Below, one piece after another: positions 1-7,529 of a stretch of DNA of 13,604 nt (position 1 is the first letter of the stretch; each line of letters begins with the position of its first letter). The DNA is taken from NCBI GenBank assembly GCA_017522745.1, contig JAFWYI010000285.1:1-13604 (forward strand), given 5' to 3'. The notes beneath the pieces were generated by a model. The model was not told the DNA's origin, made no database searches, and was given only the letters and a program-made list of their open reading frames with translations. The DNA comes from Mailhella sp. (GTDB taxonomy: Bacteria; Desulfobacterota; Desulfovibrionia; Desulfovibrionales; Desulfovibrionaceae). The position numbers and the translations under genes are program-made.

Positions 1-57
1 GAGGTCTATGCCAGACAGAACGAGTTCCGGCGGCATAGGCCTCGCGAATCATGGGGC

Positions 58-79
58 GTGGGGAAGATCATCTCCCCAC
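58..79 (-). terminator. weak hairpin downstream of the pyridoxal kinase gene
   Basis: A perfect 7-bp inverted repeat (GTGGGGA at 58-64, TCCCCAC at 73-79) with an 8-nt loop lies 12 bases beyond the stop codon of the minus-strand kinase gene. No U-tract follows on that strand, so it is at best a weak or factor-assisted terminator, or a 3'-end-protecting hairpin. Nothing else could be assigned to positions 1-91. Confidence 0.25.
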
Positions 80-91
80 ACACAAAAACTC

Positions 92-961
92 TTAAAACTC
101 CGTGTAGCTTCCGCCCATGAAGGGCAGACGCAGCGCAGGCAAGGCGCGTTCCAGAAGCACGCCGTCACGATGGGGGATATCGTAGCCATAGGTGGCACGC
201 ATACCGAGGACCACGAACTGCACGGCGCGGTCCACAGCCACAGGCAGACTGTCGCCAAGGAGCAGGCTGCCGGTAAGCACGCTGGCGAACGCATCACCGG
301 TGCCGGGGTAAAAGGCGTTCATGTGCGGCACTTCCACCTTCCAGAAGCGGCGGCCATCATAGGCAACGGTGGCGAGGCTTCCCGGCTTTGCAGAAGGCGC
401 GCTGGTGATGACTACCGATGACGGCCCCATGGAGGCCAGAGCCCGAAGCTGATCGCGCAGCCCCTCATCACTGATATCCGTGCGGTATTCCTCGCCCAGA
501 AGGAAGGCGGCTTCCGTGAAATTCGGCGTGATGATGTCCGCTTCCCGCACGAGGCAGCGCATAGCCTCCACCATTTCCGGCGTCTGGGTGGGATCGAGCT
601 GACCGTTGTCACCAAGGACAGGATCCACGACAGCGATGCCACCCGGGGCACGGAACTCGCGCATACAGCGACTGGCCAGCTCCGACTGGTCCGGACTGCC
701 GAGGAAGCCGGAATAGACCGCGTCGAACTGCAGACCGAGGGAGGCCCAGTGATCCATCATAGGCCCCATCTGGTCAGTGAGGTCGAGGAAAGTGAAGCCG
801 GTCATGCCGCCGCCGGTCTGGGAGGATAGCACCGCCGTCGGCAACGGGCATACCTGAATACCCATCGTTGCAAGGATGGGAATGGCCACAGTGAGAGAAG
901 CACGGCCGAAGCCAGAAAGATCGTGGATGGCCGCCACTCGAAGAACAGGTACGCCCTGCAT
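92..961 (-). CDS. pdxY: pyridoxamine/pyridoxal kinase (PfkB/ribokinase fold)
   Basis: The 289-residue protein matches the length and layout of PdxY/PdxK-type kinases, which phosphorylate pyridoxal or pyridoxamine with ATP in the cytoplasmic B6 salvage route. Visible family signatures are the N-terminal substrate segment (IHDLSGFGRASL, residues 12-23), the VVDPVLGDNG core motif (111-120), PNFTEAAFLLG (146-156), and the C-terminal anion-hole/catalytic motif PGTGDAF (219-225), in which Asp223 is the expected catalytic base. The ATG at 961 is preceded by a clear AGGAG Shine-Dalgarno six bases upstream. The gene stands alone, divergent from the rpmH operon. Related PfkB kinases (for example ThiD) share the fold, but the PNFTEA segment and the C-terminal region favour the pyridoxamine kinase subgroup. 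The exact vitamer preference cannot be read from sequence. Confidence 0.9.
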   Translation of the reverse strand: MQGVPVLRVAAIHDLSGFGRASLTVAIPILATMGIQVCPLPTAVLSSQTGGGMTGFTFLDLTDQMGPMMDHWASLGLQFDAVYSGFLGSPDQSELASRCMREFRAPGGIAVVDPVLGDNGQLDPTQTPEMVEAMRCLVREADIITPNFTEAAFLLGEEYRTDISDEGLRDQLRALASMGPSSVVITSAPSAKPGSLATVAYDGRRFWKVEVPHMNAFYPGTGDAFASVLTGSLLLGDSLPVAVDRAVQFVVLGMRATYGYDIPHRDGVLLERALPALRLPFMGGSYTEF

Positions 962-1004
962 GGTCGCTCCTTTTGCCGCCAGTGCGGCGCGAGATGATAA
1001 AAGC

Positions 1005-1033
1005 AGTCTATGCGGAATCGCTCAGCCTGTCAC
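1005..1033 (-). promoter_or_regulatory. candidate promoter of the pyridoxal kinase gene
   Basis: Read on the minus strand, a -35-like GTGACA (1033-1028) is separated by 17 bases from a -10-like TAGACT (1010-1005). This gives a leader of about 37 nt before the ATG at 961. The match is moderate (5/6 and 4/6 to consensus), so this is only a candidate. Confidence 0.35.
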
Positions 1034-1097
1034 CTGCCGAAAAGTCATTAAAAATTTTCCGTTATCGACATTTTTACCTTGCCGAGACGCCCCTCGT

Positions 1098-1133
1098 GGC
1101 ATAAACATAGGGCACGCCATAAACCGTTATGCC
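1098..1133. repeat. inverted repeat upstream of the rpmH promoter
   Basis: GGCATAA at 1098-1104 and TTATGCC at 1127-1133 form a perfect 7-bp inverted repeat with a 22-base spacer. It lies in the divergent region between the kinase gene and the rpmH promoter. It could be an operator, but no regulator can be named and chance occurrence is possible. Confidence 0.3.
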
Positions 1134-1168
1134 GGTGAGGCGGGACAGAAAACCACGCTCGAAGCGAC

Positions 1169-1197
1169 TTGACTAAGCCGCGAAGGCGGGCTATAAC
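1169..1197 (+). promoter_or_regulatory. sigma70-type promoter for the rpmH operon
   Basis: TTGACT (1169-1174) and TATAAC (1192-1197) are separated by exactly 17 bases, and each matches the consensus hexamer at five of six positions. The predicted start near 1204 leaves a short leader of about 29 nt before the rpmH ATG. This is the strongest promoter seen in the window, as expected for a ribosomal protein gene. Confidence 0.8.
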
Positions 1198-1232
1198 TGT
1201 TTGTTCCAATTTAAGTAAGGAGACCTCGCGTC

Positions 1233-1367
1233 ATGAAAAGAACTTACCAGCCCAGCAAGATCAGCAGAAAGCGCACCCACGGCTTCCGCGCCCGCATGGC
1301 TACCGCCAACGGCCGCGCCGTCATCAACCGCCGTCGCGCCAAGGGCCGCAAGAGCCTGTCCGCCTAA
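1233..1367 (+). CDS. rpmH: 50S ribosomal protein L34
   Basis: The gene encodes a 44-residue, very basic protein beginning [18 protein letters not shown] and ending in the [12 protein letters not shown] tail, a textbook bacterial L34 of normal length. L34 is a component of the large ribosomal subunit. A TAAGGAG Shine-Dalgarno sits about eight bases upstream of the ATG. It is the first gene of the plus-strand cluster, directly behind a good promoter, and is followed by rnpA as in most bacteria. A hairpin in the 129-base gap to rnpA may reduce read-through so that L34 is made in excess of the RNase P protein. Confidence 0.97.
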   Translation: MKRTYQPSKISRKRTHGFRARMATANGRAVINRRRAKGRKSLSA

Positions 1368-1432
1368 CTGGCGGTGCGCTATCCAGATCGCCGGGTCATA
1401 CCCGCGATTTGGTCAGACAATGCAAATGTTTC

Positions 1433-1455
1433 GGGCGCGGCGTTTCGCAGCGCCC
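1433..1455 (+). terminator. hairpin between rpmH and rnpA, possible attenuator
   Basis: GGGCGC (1433-1438) pairs with GCGCCC (1450-1455). After one mismatch, GCG/CGC continues the stem around a TTT loop (1443-1445). The following bases (ACATTTTGCGTTT) give only an interrupted U-rich tract. This suggests partial termination or an RNA-processing or stabilising hairpin rather than a full stop. Confidence 0.5.
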
Positions 1456-1496
1456 ACATTTTGCGTTTAATTCTGAAGGCGCAGCAGGGTATCTTC

Positions 1497-1904
1497 GTGT
1501 CACTGACCTGGCCCAGAGAACGGCGCATCACCCGCCGGGCGGAATATACCGCCTGTTACGATGGTGGAGAACGCCGTTATACGAAAAATTTCGTTGTGTT
1601 CGCCCGTAGATCCGGTATCGCCGGAAGCGGGCGTCTTGGGCTTGCTGTCACCAAAAAATGCGGCAATGCCGTTGCCCGGAACCGCATCAAGCGTGTTCTG
1701 CGCTCCTTTTTCCGTCTGCATCAGCATGAGATGCCGCCCATGGACATCGTCGTCACGCCCAAGAAACATCTGCGTGCCGATAAGTTCAGTCTCGCTTTTG
1801 CTGAATCCGAACTCCTGCCGCTTCTCGGCGAACTTTCCGCTCTCGTTCCCATGGAGAGTTCTGCCAGTGCTGCACCAGCCTCCGTCCCGGGAGATGCGGC
1901 ATGA
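1497..1904 (+). CDS. rnpA: ribonuclease P protein component
   Basis: RnpA is the protein cofactor of RNase P, which matures tRNA 5' ends. From the GTG at 1497 the product is 135 residues. The N-terminus ([16 protein letters not shown]) has the usual RnpA form, and the RNA-binding signature [18 protein letters not shown] lies at 56-73, with the RNR triplet at 61-63. The frame stays open upstream to a GTG at 1374, but that would add 41 residues with no family resemblance, so 1497 was chosen. Its ribosome-binding site (CAGGG) is weak. The last 20 or so residues are an Ala/Ser/Pro-rich tail beyond the usual domain. The TGA stop overlaps the ATG of yidD (ATGA), indicating translational coupling. 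Confidence 0.93.
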   Translation: MSLTWPRERRITRRAEYTACYDGGERRYTKNFVVFARRSGIAGSGRLGLAVTKKCGNAVARNRIKRVLRSFFRLHQHEMPPMDIVVTPKKHLRADKFSLAFAESELLPLLGELSALVPMESSASAAPASVPGDAA

Positions 1905-2173
1905 CCCTCGCTCAGCGGCTCCTCATCCTGCCTATACGGTTCTACAAGCGTTGCATCTCGCCGCTGTACCCGCCCTGCTGTCGTTTCTATCCCACCTGTT
2001 CCACCTACGCTATAGAAGCTATCCAGGTCCACGGCCCTGTCAAAGGACTGTGGCTGGGTTTTAAGCGCATCCTGCGCTGCCACCCGGGACATCCGGGCGG
2101 ATTCGATCCTGTGCCCCCCCTCGCCAACGCTCATCCCTCTGCAACTGCAGATTCTCAGGAACGCCATGGATAA
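1901..2173 (+). CDS. yidD: membrane protein insertion efficiency factor YidD
   Basis: This 90-residue protein carries the diagnostic YidD segment: an N-terminal amphipathic stretch ([19 protein letters not shown]), then [14 protein letters not shown] (27-40), and a second conserved block, [14 protein letters not shown] (49-62). YidD associates with the inner membrane and assists YidC-dependent insertion. The start overlaps the rnpA stop by four bases and the end overlaps the yidC start by eight, so rnpA, yidD and yidC are probably translationally coupled. A GGAG element lies inside the rnpA 3' end. The last 20 residues look unstructured and are not conserved. Confidence 0.95.
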   Translation: MTLAQRLLILPIRFYKRCISPLYPPCCRFYPTCSTYAIEAIQVHGPVKGLWLGFKRILRCHPGHPGGFDPVPPLANAHPSATADSQERHG

Positions 2174-3767
2174 CCGTCGCCTTATTCTTGCCATCGTCCT
2201 TGCTGTCGGTCTCATGTTCGGCTGGCAGCTCTTTGCCGAACACATGGGCTGGATCGAACAGCCTCAGCAGCCCGTGGTGACCGAACAGCAGCAGGCTCCT
2301 GCCGAAGCTCCTAAGGCCGCCGAAGTCAAGGCTGTCGTGCCTGTCGCTCAGTTCGTGCCCTCCGAAGGCCGTGAAGTCCGCGTGGATACCCCCCTCTACG
2401 AAGCCGTGTTCCACACTGGCGGCGGCGTGCTCCAGTCCTTCAAGCTGAAGCAGTACGACGCGGATCTGCAGCCTGAATCCCCGCTGTTCAATATGATCAC
2501 CCCCGCCGCGGCTACCGTGGCTCCCATGGGCCTGCTCGTCAACGGCCAGCCCTCCTGGAACATGGGTCAGTGGAACTTCGATGGCTCCGATGTGAAGCTC
2601 GAAAACGGTACTGCCACCCTCACCTTCAACGGCGACCTGAACGGCACCCGCATCCAGCGCGTCCTCACCTTCCATGCTGACACCTATCTCATGGACGAAA
2701 AGGTGACCATCACCGCTGCTTCCGCCAATCCCGCTGCCCGCGTGAGCTACAACCTCGGCGCCACCGACATGAGCAGCGAAAGCAATTACGACATGATGAG
2801 CATGGCCTGGGACCTCAAGGGCTCCCTCGACTATGATTCCGATGTCGAAGACCTCACCCAGAAGGGCGTGATGGCCAATGGCGAGATCTACTGGGCCGGC
2901 CTCATGAGCAACTATTTCCTCTCCGCCGTCCTTCCCGAAGTGGGCAGCACCTCTGTGTTCAAGGGCCGCATCACCGAAGGCGGCGTGTGGCGTGCCGCTG
3001 TGGAACTTCAGGACATCAACCTTGAAGCCGGCCAGCCCAAGGTGCTGAAGACGAGCTGGTGGATCGGCCCCAAGAGCCGTGACCTGCTCGCTACCGCTCC
3101 CAACGAACTCTCCGACTCCGTGGATCTCGGCGTGTTCAGCTTCATCGCTATTCCCATGCTCAAGCTCCTCACCTGGATGCAGAACCTCGTGGGCAACTGG
3201 GGCATCGCTATCATCCTGCTGACCGTCCTCATCAAGATCGTGTTCTGGCCTCTCTCTCGCAAGAGCTTCAAATCCATGGAAAAGATGAAGCAGCTCCAGC
3301 CCGTGATGAAGCAGATCCAGGAGAAGTACAAGGATGACAAGCAGGCCATGCAGCGTGAGATCATGCAGCTTTACAAGACCTATGGCGTCAACCCCATGGG
3401 CGGCTGCCTGCCTATCCTCATCCAGCTTCCTGTGTTCGTCGCTCTGTATCAGGCCCTGCTCAACTGCATCGAACTGCGCCACGCTTCCTTCGTCACCTAC
3501 CTGCCCGGCACCGACATGCTGTGGCTGGCTGACCTTTCCGTGAAGGACCCCTACTACATCACTCCTCTCGTGATGGGTGCCACCATGTTCCTGCAGCAGT
3601 GGCTGAGCCCCTCCGTTGGCGACCCCCAGCAGCGCAAGATCATGATGATCATGCCCGTCATCTTCACGGTCATGTTCATCAACTTCCCCTCCGGTCTGGT
3701 GCTTTACTGGCTGTGCAACAACGTGCTGTCCATCGCCCAGCAGGCCTGGACCCTGCGTAACAAGTAA
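2166..3767 (+). CDS. yidC: membrane protein insertase YidC
   Basis: The 533-residue protein has the Gram-negative YidC layout. There is an N-terminal transmembrane segment (about 6-23), a Gln/Pro/Ala-rich linker (31-60), a large periplasmic beta domain (about 60-310), and the conserved insertase core from about 324 onward with five hydrophobic segments. Arg365 in the WPLSRKS segment matches the position of the conserved positive residue of the hydrophilic groove. The cytoplasmic coiled hairpin (about 368-405) and the [11 protein letters not shown] loop (406-416) are present. YidC inserts membrane proteins alone or with SecYEG. Its start overlaps yidD, with AGGA seven bases upstream of the ATG. 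It ends 11 bases before jag. No defects were seen. Confidence 0.97.
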   Translation: MDNRRLILAIVLAVGLMFGWQLFAEHMGWIEQPQQPVVTEQQQAPAEAPKAAEVKAVVPVAQFVPSEGREVRVDTPLYEAVFHTGGGVLQSFKLKQYDADLQPESPLFNMITPAAATVAPMGLLVNGQPSWNMGQWNFDGSDVKLENGTATLTFNGDLNGTRIQRVLTFHADTYLMDEKVTITAASANPAARVSYNLGATDMSSESNYDMMSMAWDLKGSLDYDSDVEDLTQKGVMANGEIYWAGLMSNYFLSAVLPEVGSTSVFKGRITEGGVWRAAVELQDINLEAGQPKVLKTSWWIGPKSRDLLATAPNELSDSVDLGVFSFIAIPMLKLLTWMQNLVGNWGIAIILLTVLIKIVFWPLSRKSFKSMEKMKQLQPVMKQIQEKYKDDKQAMQREIMQLYKTYGVNPMGGCLPILIQLPVFVALYQALLNCIELRHASFVTYLPGTDMLWLADLSVKDPYYITPLVMGATMFLQQWLSPSVGDPQQRKIMMIMPVIFTVMFINFPSGLVLYWLCNNVLSIAQQAWTLRNK

Positions 3768-3778
3768 CAGGTCGTCCC

Positions 3779-4873
3779 ATGAGTGAATCCAAAGAGTTTC
3801 TGGGGAAGACGCTGGATGCCGCCATCGCGGAAGCCTGCGCGCACTTCGATGTACCCAGAGAAAAACTGGAGATCGACATCATCGAAGATGCCAAGACCGG
3901 CATCTTCGGTATCGTCGGTGCGCGTAAGGCAAAGATCGTTGCCCGCCTCGCCACTCTGCCGATCTTCATGCCGATACCTTCCGCTCCCAAGCCGGAAAAA
4001 GAAGGTCGTCGCCGTGGTCGTAACGATCGCCGCCGCGAACGAGCCGAGCAGGAAGCCGCTTCTGTCGCGGAAGACCTGCAGGAGCCCTCGAAGGATATCG
4101 CTGAAGAACTGCTGACCGAAACGGAAGCGAACGTCTCCCCTGCCAAAGCGCCTGTAGAAAGCGTTGTGGACAACGCCTCCCCCGTGAAGGACGAGCAGAA
4201 GTCCGAAGAGATCGAAGCTAAGCCCGAGCAGGATGAGAACGAGGCTCCTCGTTCCCGCCGTGGCCGTCAGGGTCGGCAGAATGGCCGCCAGAACAACCGT
4301 GGCGAGTCCGCTCCGCGAGCCGAAAAGCAGGAAAAAGCGGACAGAGCTGATGATGGTGACGCCATGGAAAGCTCTCTGCCCCGGGTCCCGCTGAACGAAC
4401 TCGATCAGGAAAAACTGACTGACGCCGCCCGCACCGTGGTGGGCAAGCTCGTGGCTCCTATCCTCGATAAGGAACCTGAAGATGTCGAACTTTCTCTGGA
4501 GATCGGCGAAGACCGCATCCAGATCTCTGTGAAAAGCGAAGACACCGGTCTCCTCATCGGGCGTGACGGACAGAACCTTGCCGCCGTCCAGTACCTTGCC
4601 TCCCGCATGATCACCCGCATCATGGGTTCGCAGATCCGAGTGCAGGTGGACGCTGGCGACTACCATGTCCGTCAGGATTCCCGGCTTCAGGAACTGGCTT
4701 TCAGCCTTGCTGAAAAGGTGAAGGCCACCGGTAAAGTGCAGACGACCAGACCGCTCAGCGCCTATCAGCGCCGCGTCATCCACCTTGCACTGCAGAACGA
4801 TCCCGACGTGCAGACCAGAAGCTCCGGCGAAGGTGCCCTCAAGCACGTGGTCATCCTTAAACGCAAAGACTGA
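3779..4873 (+). CDS. jag: Jag/KhpB-type RNA-binding protein (Jag_N, KH, R3H)
   Basis: Three modules are visible in the 364-residue product. A Jag N-terminal domain (about 3-56) contains the typical [16 protein letters not shown] segment. A very hydrophilic, low-complexity linker (about 70-205) alternates Arg-rich and Glu-rich runs. The C-terminal part (about 206-364) holds a type II KH domain with the GRDG loop (261-264), followed by an R3H domain with an Arg-x3-His pair (Arg331, His335) in [10 protein letters not shown]. KhpB/Jag proteins bind RNA in the cytoplasm and are commonly encoded next to yidC. In Gram-positives they are tied to cell-wall and division control. The linker is long for the family and explains the larger size. 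The Shine-Dalgarno is poor (CAGG), so translation may depend on coupling with yidC. Confidence 0.92.
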   Translation: MSESKEFLGKTLDAAIAEACAHFDVPREKLEIDIIEDAKTGIFGIVGARKAKIVARLATLPIFMPIPSAPKPEKEGRRRGRNDRRRERAEQEAASVAEDLQEPSKDIAEELLTETEANVSPAKAPVESVVDNASPVKDEQKSEEIEAKPEQDENEAPRSRRGRQGRQNGRQNNRGESAPRAEKQEKADRADDGDAMESSLPRVPLNELDQEKLTDAARTVVGKLVAPILDKEPEDVELSLEIGEDRIQISVKSEDTGLLIGRDGQNLAAVQYLASRMITRIMGSQIRVQVDAGDYHVRQDSRLQELAFSLAEKVKATGKVQTTRPLSAYQRRVIHLALQNDPDVQTRSSGEGALKHVVILKRKD

Positions 4874-4882
4874 TCTTACGAG

Positions 4883-4909
4883 CCCGCTCCGCATCCTGTG
4901 TGGGGCGGG
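4883..4909 (+). terminator. hairpin in the jag-psd gap, possible attenuator
   Basis: CCCGCTCC (4883-4890) pairs with GGGGCGGG (4902-4909) as an 8-bp stem with one G-U pair and an 11-nt loop. The downstream sequence CTCTTAAAA is a poor U-tract, so complete termination is unlikely. Confidence 0.35.
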
Positions 4910-4918
4910 TCTCTTAAA

Positions 4919-4934
4919 AGCCCGCAAACGGGCT
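4919..4934 (+). promoter_or_regulatory. short hairpin abutting the psd ribosome-binding site
   Basis: AGCCCG (4919-4924) and CGGGCT (4929-4934) form a perfect 6-bp stem with a CAAA tetraloop. It stops immediately before the AAGGAG Shine-Dalgarno (4935-4940) of psd. The position suggests an effect on ribosome access or on mRNA stability for psd-pssA. This is inferred from position only. Confidence 0.35.
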
Positions 4935-4946
4935 AAGGAGTTCCGC

Positions 4947-5594
4947 ATGAACAAGCCCAGTATCGGCCTCGCTCCCGAAGGCGCCCCTATCATCGGCCTT
5001 CTCACGGTCCTTTCCCTGCTCACCGCCATCCTCGGCTGGTGGCCGGTCACCATCGTCGCTTTCGTGCTGCTCTGGTTCTCCGTACACTTCTTCCGCGACC
5101 CTGAACGTGTGGTCCCCCAGGAAGAAAATCTTGGCGTCAGCCCTGCCGACGGCAAGATCATCCGCATCGAGCCCCGCATCGACCCCATGGATGGAGAGCG
5201 CAAGACCTGCGTTTCCATTTTCATGAATGTTTTCAGCGTGCATGTGAACCGCGCCCCCGTGCATGGCACGGTGACCGGTGTTCGCTACTGGCCGGGCAAA
5301 TTCATCAACGCCGCATGGGACAAAGCCTCTACCGACAATGAGCGCTGCACCTGGCAGATGAAGGATGAAAATGGCGACAGCTGGACCTTCGTGCAGATCG
5401 CCGGCCTCATCGCCCGCCGCATCGTGCCCCATGCCGAACAGGGCGACGAACTCAAGCGCGGTCAGCGCTTCGGCATGATCCGCTTCGGTTCCCGCGTTGA
5501 CGTCTATCTGCCTGCCGACTATAATCCTGCTGTTCGTATCGGCGATCAGGTCTTTGCCGGTCAGACCGTTCTGGCCAAGAAGGTCAATGACTAA
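4947..5594 (+). CDS. psd: phosphatidylserine decarboxylase proenzyme (short type)
   Basis: Psd converts phosphatidylserine to phosphatidylethanolamine at the inner membrane. The 215-residue proenzyme has a hydrophobic N-terminal region (about 14-46), HFFRDPER (47-54), SPADGK (65-70), the conserved [11 protein letters not shown] block (92-102), and the [10 protein letters not shown] self-cleavage site (180-189). There, cleavage between Gly181 and Ser182 is expected to give a large beta chain and a short alpha chain carrying the pyruvoyl group. This is the compact family form (about 210-220 residues), not the longer E. coli type. The ATG at 4947 has an AAGGAG site six bases upstream. The frame is open earlier, but that stretch overlaps jag and lacks homology. 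It lies 12 bases before pssA, which makes its substrate. Confidence 0.95.
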   Translation: MNKPSIGLAPEGAPIIGLLTVLSLLTAILGWWPVTIVAFVLLWFSVHFFRDPERVVPQEENLGVSPADGKIIRIEPRIDPMDGERKTCVSIFMNVFSVHVNRAPVHGTVTGVRYWPGKFINAAWDKASTDNERCTWQMKDENGDSWTFVQIAGLIARRIVPHAEQGDELKRGQRFGMIRFGSRVDVYLPADYNPAVRIGDQVFAGQTVLAKKVND

Positions 5595-5606
5595 CACGAG
5601 GTAGAT

Positions 5607-6383
5607 ATGCACATCCAGAAAAAGCCTGTTGCTCGCGGTTTCTATATCCTGCCGAATCTGTTCACCACTGGCAGTCTGTTCTGTGCCTTCTTCAGCATCA
5701 TCCTGTCCTTTCAGGGGCAGTTCGATCTGGCGGCCTGGGCCATCCTCACGAGTGCCCTCCTCGACGGCTGCGACGGTAAGGTAGCCCGCCTTACTGGCAC
5801 GGCCTCCCAGTTCGGTATGGAACTCGACTCTCTTGCCGACTGCGTGGCTTTCGGTGTAGCTCCCGGCATGCTCGCCTACGCCTGGCAGCTGCATGACTTC
5901 GGTCGTCTCGGCCTTGCCATAGCCTTTCTGTACTGTGCCTGTGCGGCTCTCCGCCTTGCACGCTTCAACGTAGGTGTGGCCACCACGTCCAAGCGTTTCT
6001 TCGTGGGTCTGCCCAGCCCGGCATCCGGTTGTGTCATGGCTTGCTTCGTGCTGTTCATGCCCTACTATCCGAGCTTCCTCGAAGCCATCCTGCCCGGCCT
6101 CACGCTGGTGATAGCTACCATCGCCCCTCTGCTCATGGTAAGCCGTGTGCGCTACTTCTCCTTCAAGGAGTTCAGCTTTGCCAAGGCTCATCCCTATCAG
6201 ACCATGGTGGCTACTCTGCTCCTCGCCAGCCTGATCTTCTCCATGCCGCGTCTGTTCTGCTTCCTGATCCTTATCGCCTACATCATCTCCGGCCCTGCTT
6301 ACACGCTGTATATGCGCCGCGCTGGCAAGGTCTTCGATCCTGAAGCCGCCGACGCTGCCAAAAAGGTCGGCAACGCGAACTAA
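5607..6383 (+). CDS. pssA: CDP-diacylglycerol-serine O-phosphatidyltransferase
   Basis: PssA forms phosphatidylserine from CDP-diacylglycerol and L-serine at the inner membrane. The 258-residue protein is an integral CDP-alcohol phosphatidyltransferase of the Bacillus-type PssA class. The catalytic signature is complete: Asp53-Gly54, Asp56, Ala60-Arg61, Gly70, Asp74 and Asp78, in the spacing DGxxAR-x8-Gx3Dx3D. Hydrophobic segments surround it and continue to about residue 235 (for example 80-112, 129-155 and 186-230). A GAGGT ribosome-binding site lies about five bases upstream of the ATG. It is the last gene of the operon and ends just before a strong terminator. The adjacent psd supplies the next step to phosphatidylethanolamine. 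Confidence 0.95.
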   Translation: MHIQKKPVARGFYILPNLFTTGSLFCAFFSIILSFQGQFDLAAWAILTSALLDGCDGKVARLTGTASQFGMELDSLADCVAFGVAPGMLAYAWQLHDFGRLGLAIAFLYCACAALRLARFNVGVATTSKRFFVGLPSPASGCVMACFVLFMPYYPSFLEAILPGLTLVIATIAPLLMVSRVRYFSFKEFSFAKAHPYQTMVATLLLASLIFSMPRLFCFLILIAYIISGPAYTLYMRRAGKVFDPEAADAAKKVGNAN

Positions 6384-6398
6384 CCCTCACCCCAAAAT

Positions 6399-6436
6399 AA
6401 AAAAGGCGCCGTCCGTAACAGGATGGCGCCTTTTTT
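6399..6436. terminator. bidirectional intrinsic terminator between pssA and the radical SAM gene
   Basis: A long stem (6399-6414 with 6421-6436; core GGCGCC/GGCGCC plus GTCC/GGAT, one G-U pair) encloses the loop GTAACA. A-runs on the left arm and a T-run on the right arm give a U-tract on both strands. It therefore ends the plus-strand pssA transcript and the convergent minus-strand radical SAM transcript. Confidence 0.9.
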
Positions 6437-6466
6437 ATTCGATCTAACAAAACTGCGGAACGATAC

Positions 6467-7516
6467 CTACTCCGCGCATGGAGCTTCAAAACGCTTGGCG
6501 CAGGAAACGCATGCCGCCGGAGGATCCGCTGTTTCTACGGCCTTACGGAAATCCACGTATTCCGGGATGTTCCAGATAGTCAGCGGATCTGTTTGCCGTA
6601 CCTGTCCGAACACCGTCCTGCGCGGCTGTTCCGCGTCCATAGGAACATTGAGATAGACGCAGGGCGATATCTCACCTGCCGCATCCGCATAAAGCGTGCG
6701 GTGTGCGCGTTCCCGGCAGCATGGCGCAGGCTCAGGAGCCGGAAGCGAAGCGTAGAAATCCCGCCCGGCGGCCCTGACTTCTGCGCCGACACTTTCAATG
6801 ACCACACGCGCCGCCTCTATCTTCTCGCGCTCATGGGGAGCAAAAGCCTCATGCTCCATCTCCGGCGAAGGGATGTAGTCCATGGTACTCACCACCACTG
6901 CGTGTACGCCCCATTCTTCCATCAACTTCGGGAGCCCGCGCACTGCTTCGACGTTGGAGGCCAGCATAAGATACGCCAGATGTATCTCAAGATGAACGGC
7001 GTTATGCTTCTTCCGGGCCTCCTGAAGCAGGCGGACAGCCTCAGCCACGCGGGAGAACGGCACTCCTGCGCGCGCGGCATTGCTTTCCTCGTCCGTTCCC
7101 ACCAGAGAAAACGCCACGATGTCGATACCGCTGGTCACGATGCGTTCCGCCAGCGCTTCGTCCATACGCAATCCGCAGGTGGTCGTGGACACCGCACATT
7201 CGGCACGCCGCGCAAGTTCCACAAAATCCATGAACCACGGATTGAGGAAAGGTTCCCCCCATCCCTGCAGATGGACTCGCGTCGTCTTTTTCATGATAGA
7301 GAACAGAGCCGCGAAGGTTTCCGGCTCCATGTGGCGGGATCTCCATACATCTGCCCGGGTGGTATGGGGGCAGTACGTGCATTTCCCCGGGCAGCAGGAG
7401 GTCACTTCCACCTGCAGACATTCCAGTTCGCGGGGCGTCATGAGTTCGCGCAGGCTGTCCCAGAGGCTGGGGCCCTTGAGTCCGGCAAAAATTTCCTTGG
7501 CGTTTTTCTTCAGCAT
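6467..7516 (-). CDS. radical SAM protein with SPASM-like C-terminus, substrate unknown
   Basis: Started at the ATG at 7516 (AGGAG about five bases upstream), the product has 349 residues. A TTG at 7552 would add 12 residues overlapping the upstream gene and has a poorer context. The CPGKCTYC motif supplies Cys42, Cys46 and Cys49 for the SAM-binding 4Fe-4S cluster, and GWGEP (86-89) matches the GGE-like SAM-contact motif. The C-terminal part has further cysteines at 266/267, 286, 336, 339 and 347, ending in a CxxC-x7-C pattern. This resembles SPASM/twitch domains that bind an auxiliary cluster, as in peptide- or protein-modifying enzymes. No candidate precursor peptide was recognised nearby. 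It lies 13 bases after the GNAT-TraB-GNAT gene and is clearly in the same operon, so the two products may act on one pathway. The actual reaction cannot be named. Confidence 0.85.
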   Translation of the reverse strand: MLKKNAKEIFAGLKGPSLWDSLRELMTPRELECLQVEVTSCCPGKCTYCPHTTRADVWRSRHMEPETFAALFSIMKKTTRVHLQGWGEPFLNPWFMDFVELARRAECAVSTTTCGLRMDEALAERIVTSGIDIVAFSLVGTDEESNAARAGVPFSRVAEAVRLLQEARKKHNAVHLEIHLAYLMLASNVEAVRGLPKLMEEWGVHAVVVSTMDYIPSPEMEHEAFAPHEREKIEAARVVIESVGAEVRAAGRDFYASLPAPEPAPCCRERAHRTLYADAAGEISPCVYLNVPMDAEQPRRTVFGQVRQTDPLTIWNIPEYVDFRKAVETADPPAACVSCAKRFEAPCAE

Positions 7517-7529
7517 GCGGGCTCCTGCG

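Noticed and set aside
1062..1070. TTATCGACA, one mismatch from a DnaA box, near rpmH
   Set aside because: A single imperfect 9-mer with no cluster of boxes and no dnaA gene in the window does not support an origin. AT-rich context alone is insufficient.
1169..1609. 146-codon plus-strand frame across the rpmH promoter and rpmH
   Set aside because: Out of frame with rpmH and rnpA, starts inside the promoter and has no resemblance to any family.
2061..3482. 473-codon minus-strand frame opposite yidC
   Set aside because: His/Gly/Glu-rich shadow translation of yidC with no family features.
3704..6191. Two long minus-strand frames (521 and 425 codons) opposite jag, psd and pssA
   Set aside because: Both cross several confirmed genes and show shadow-type composition.
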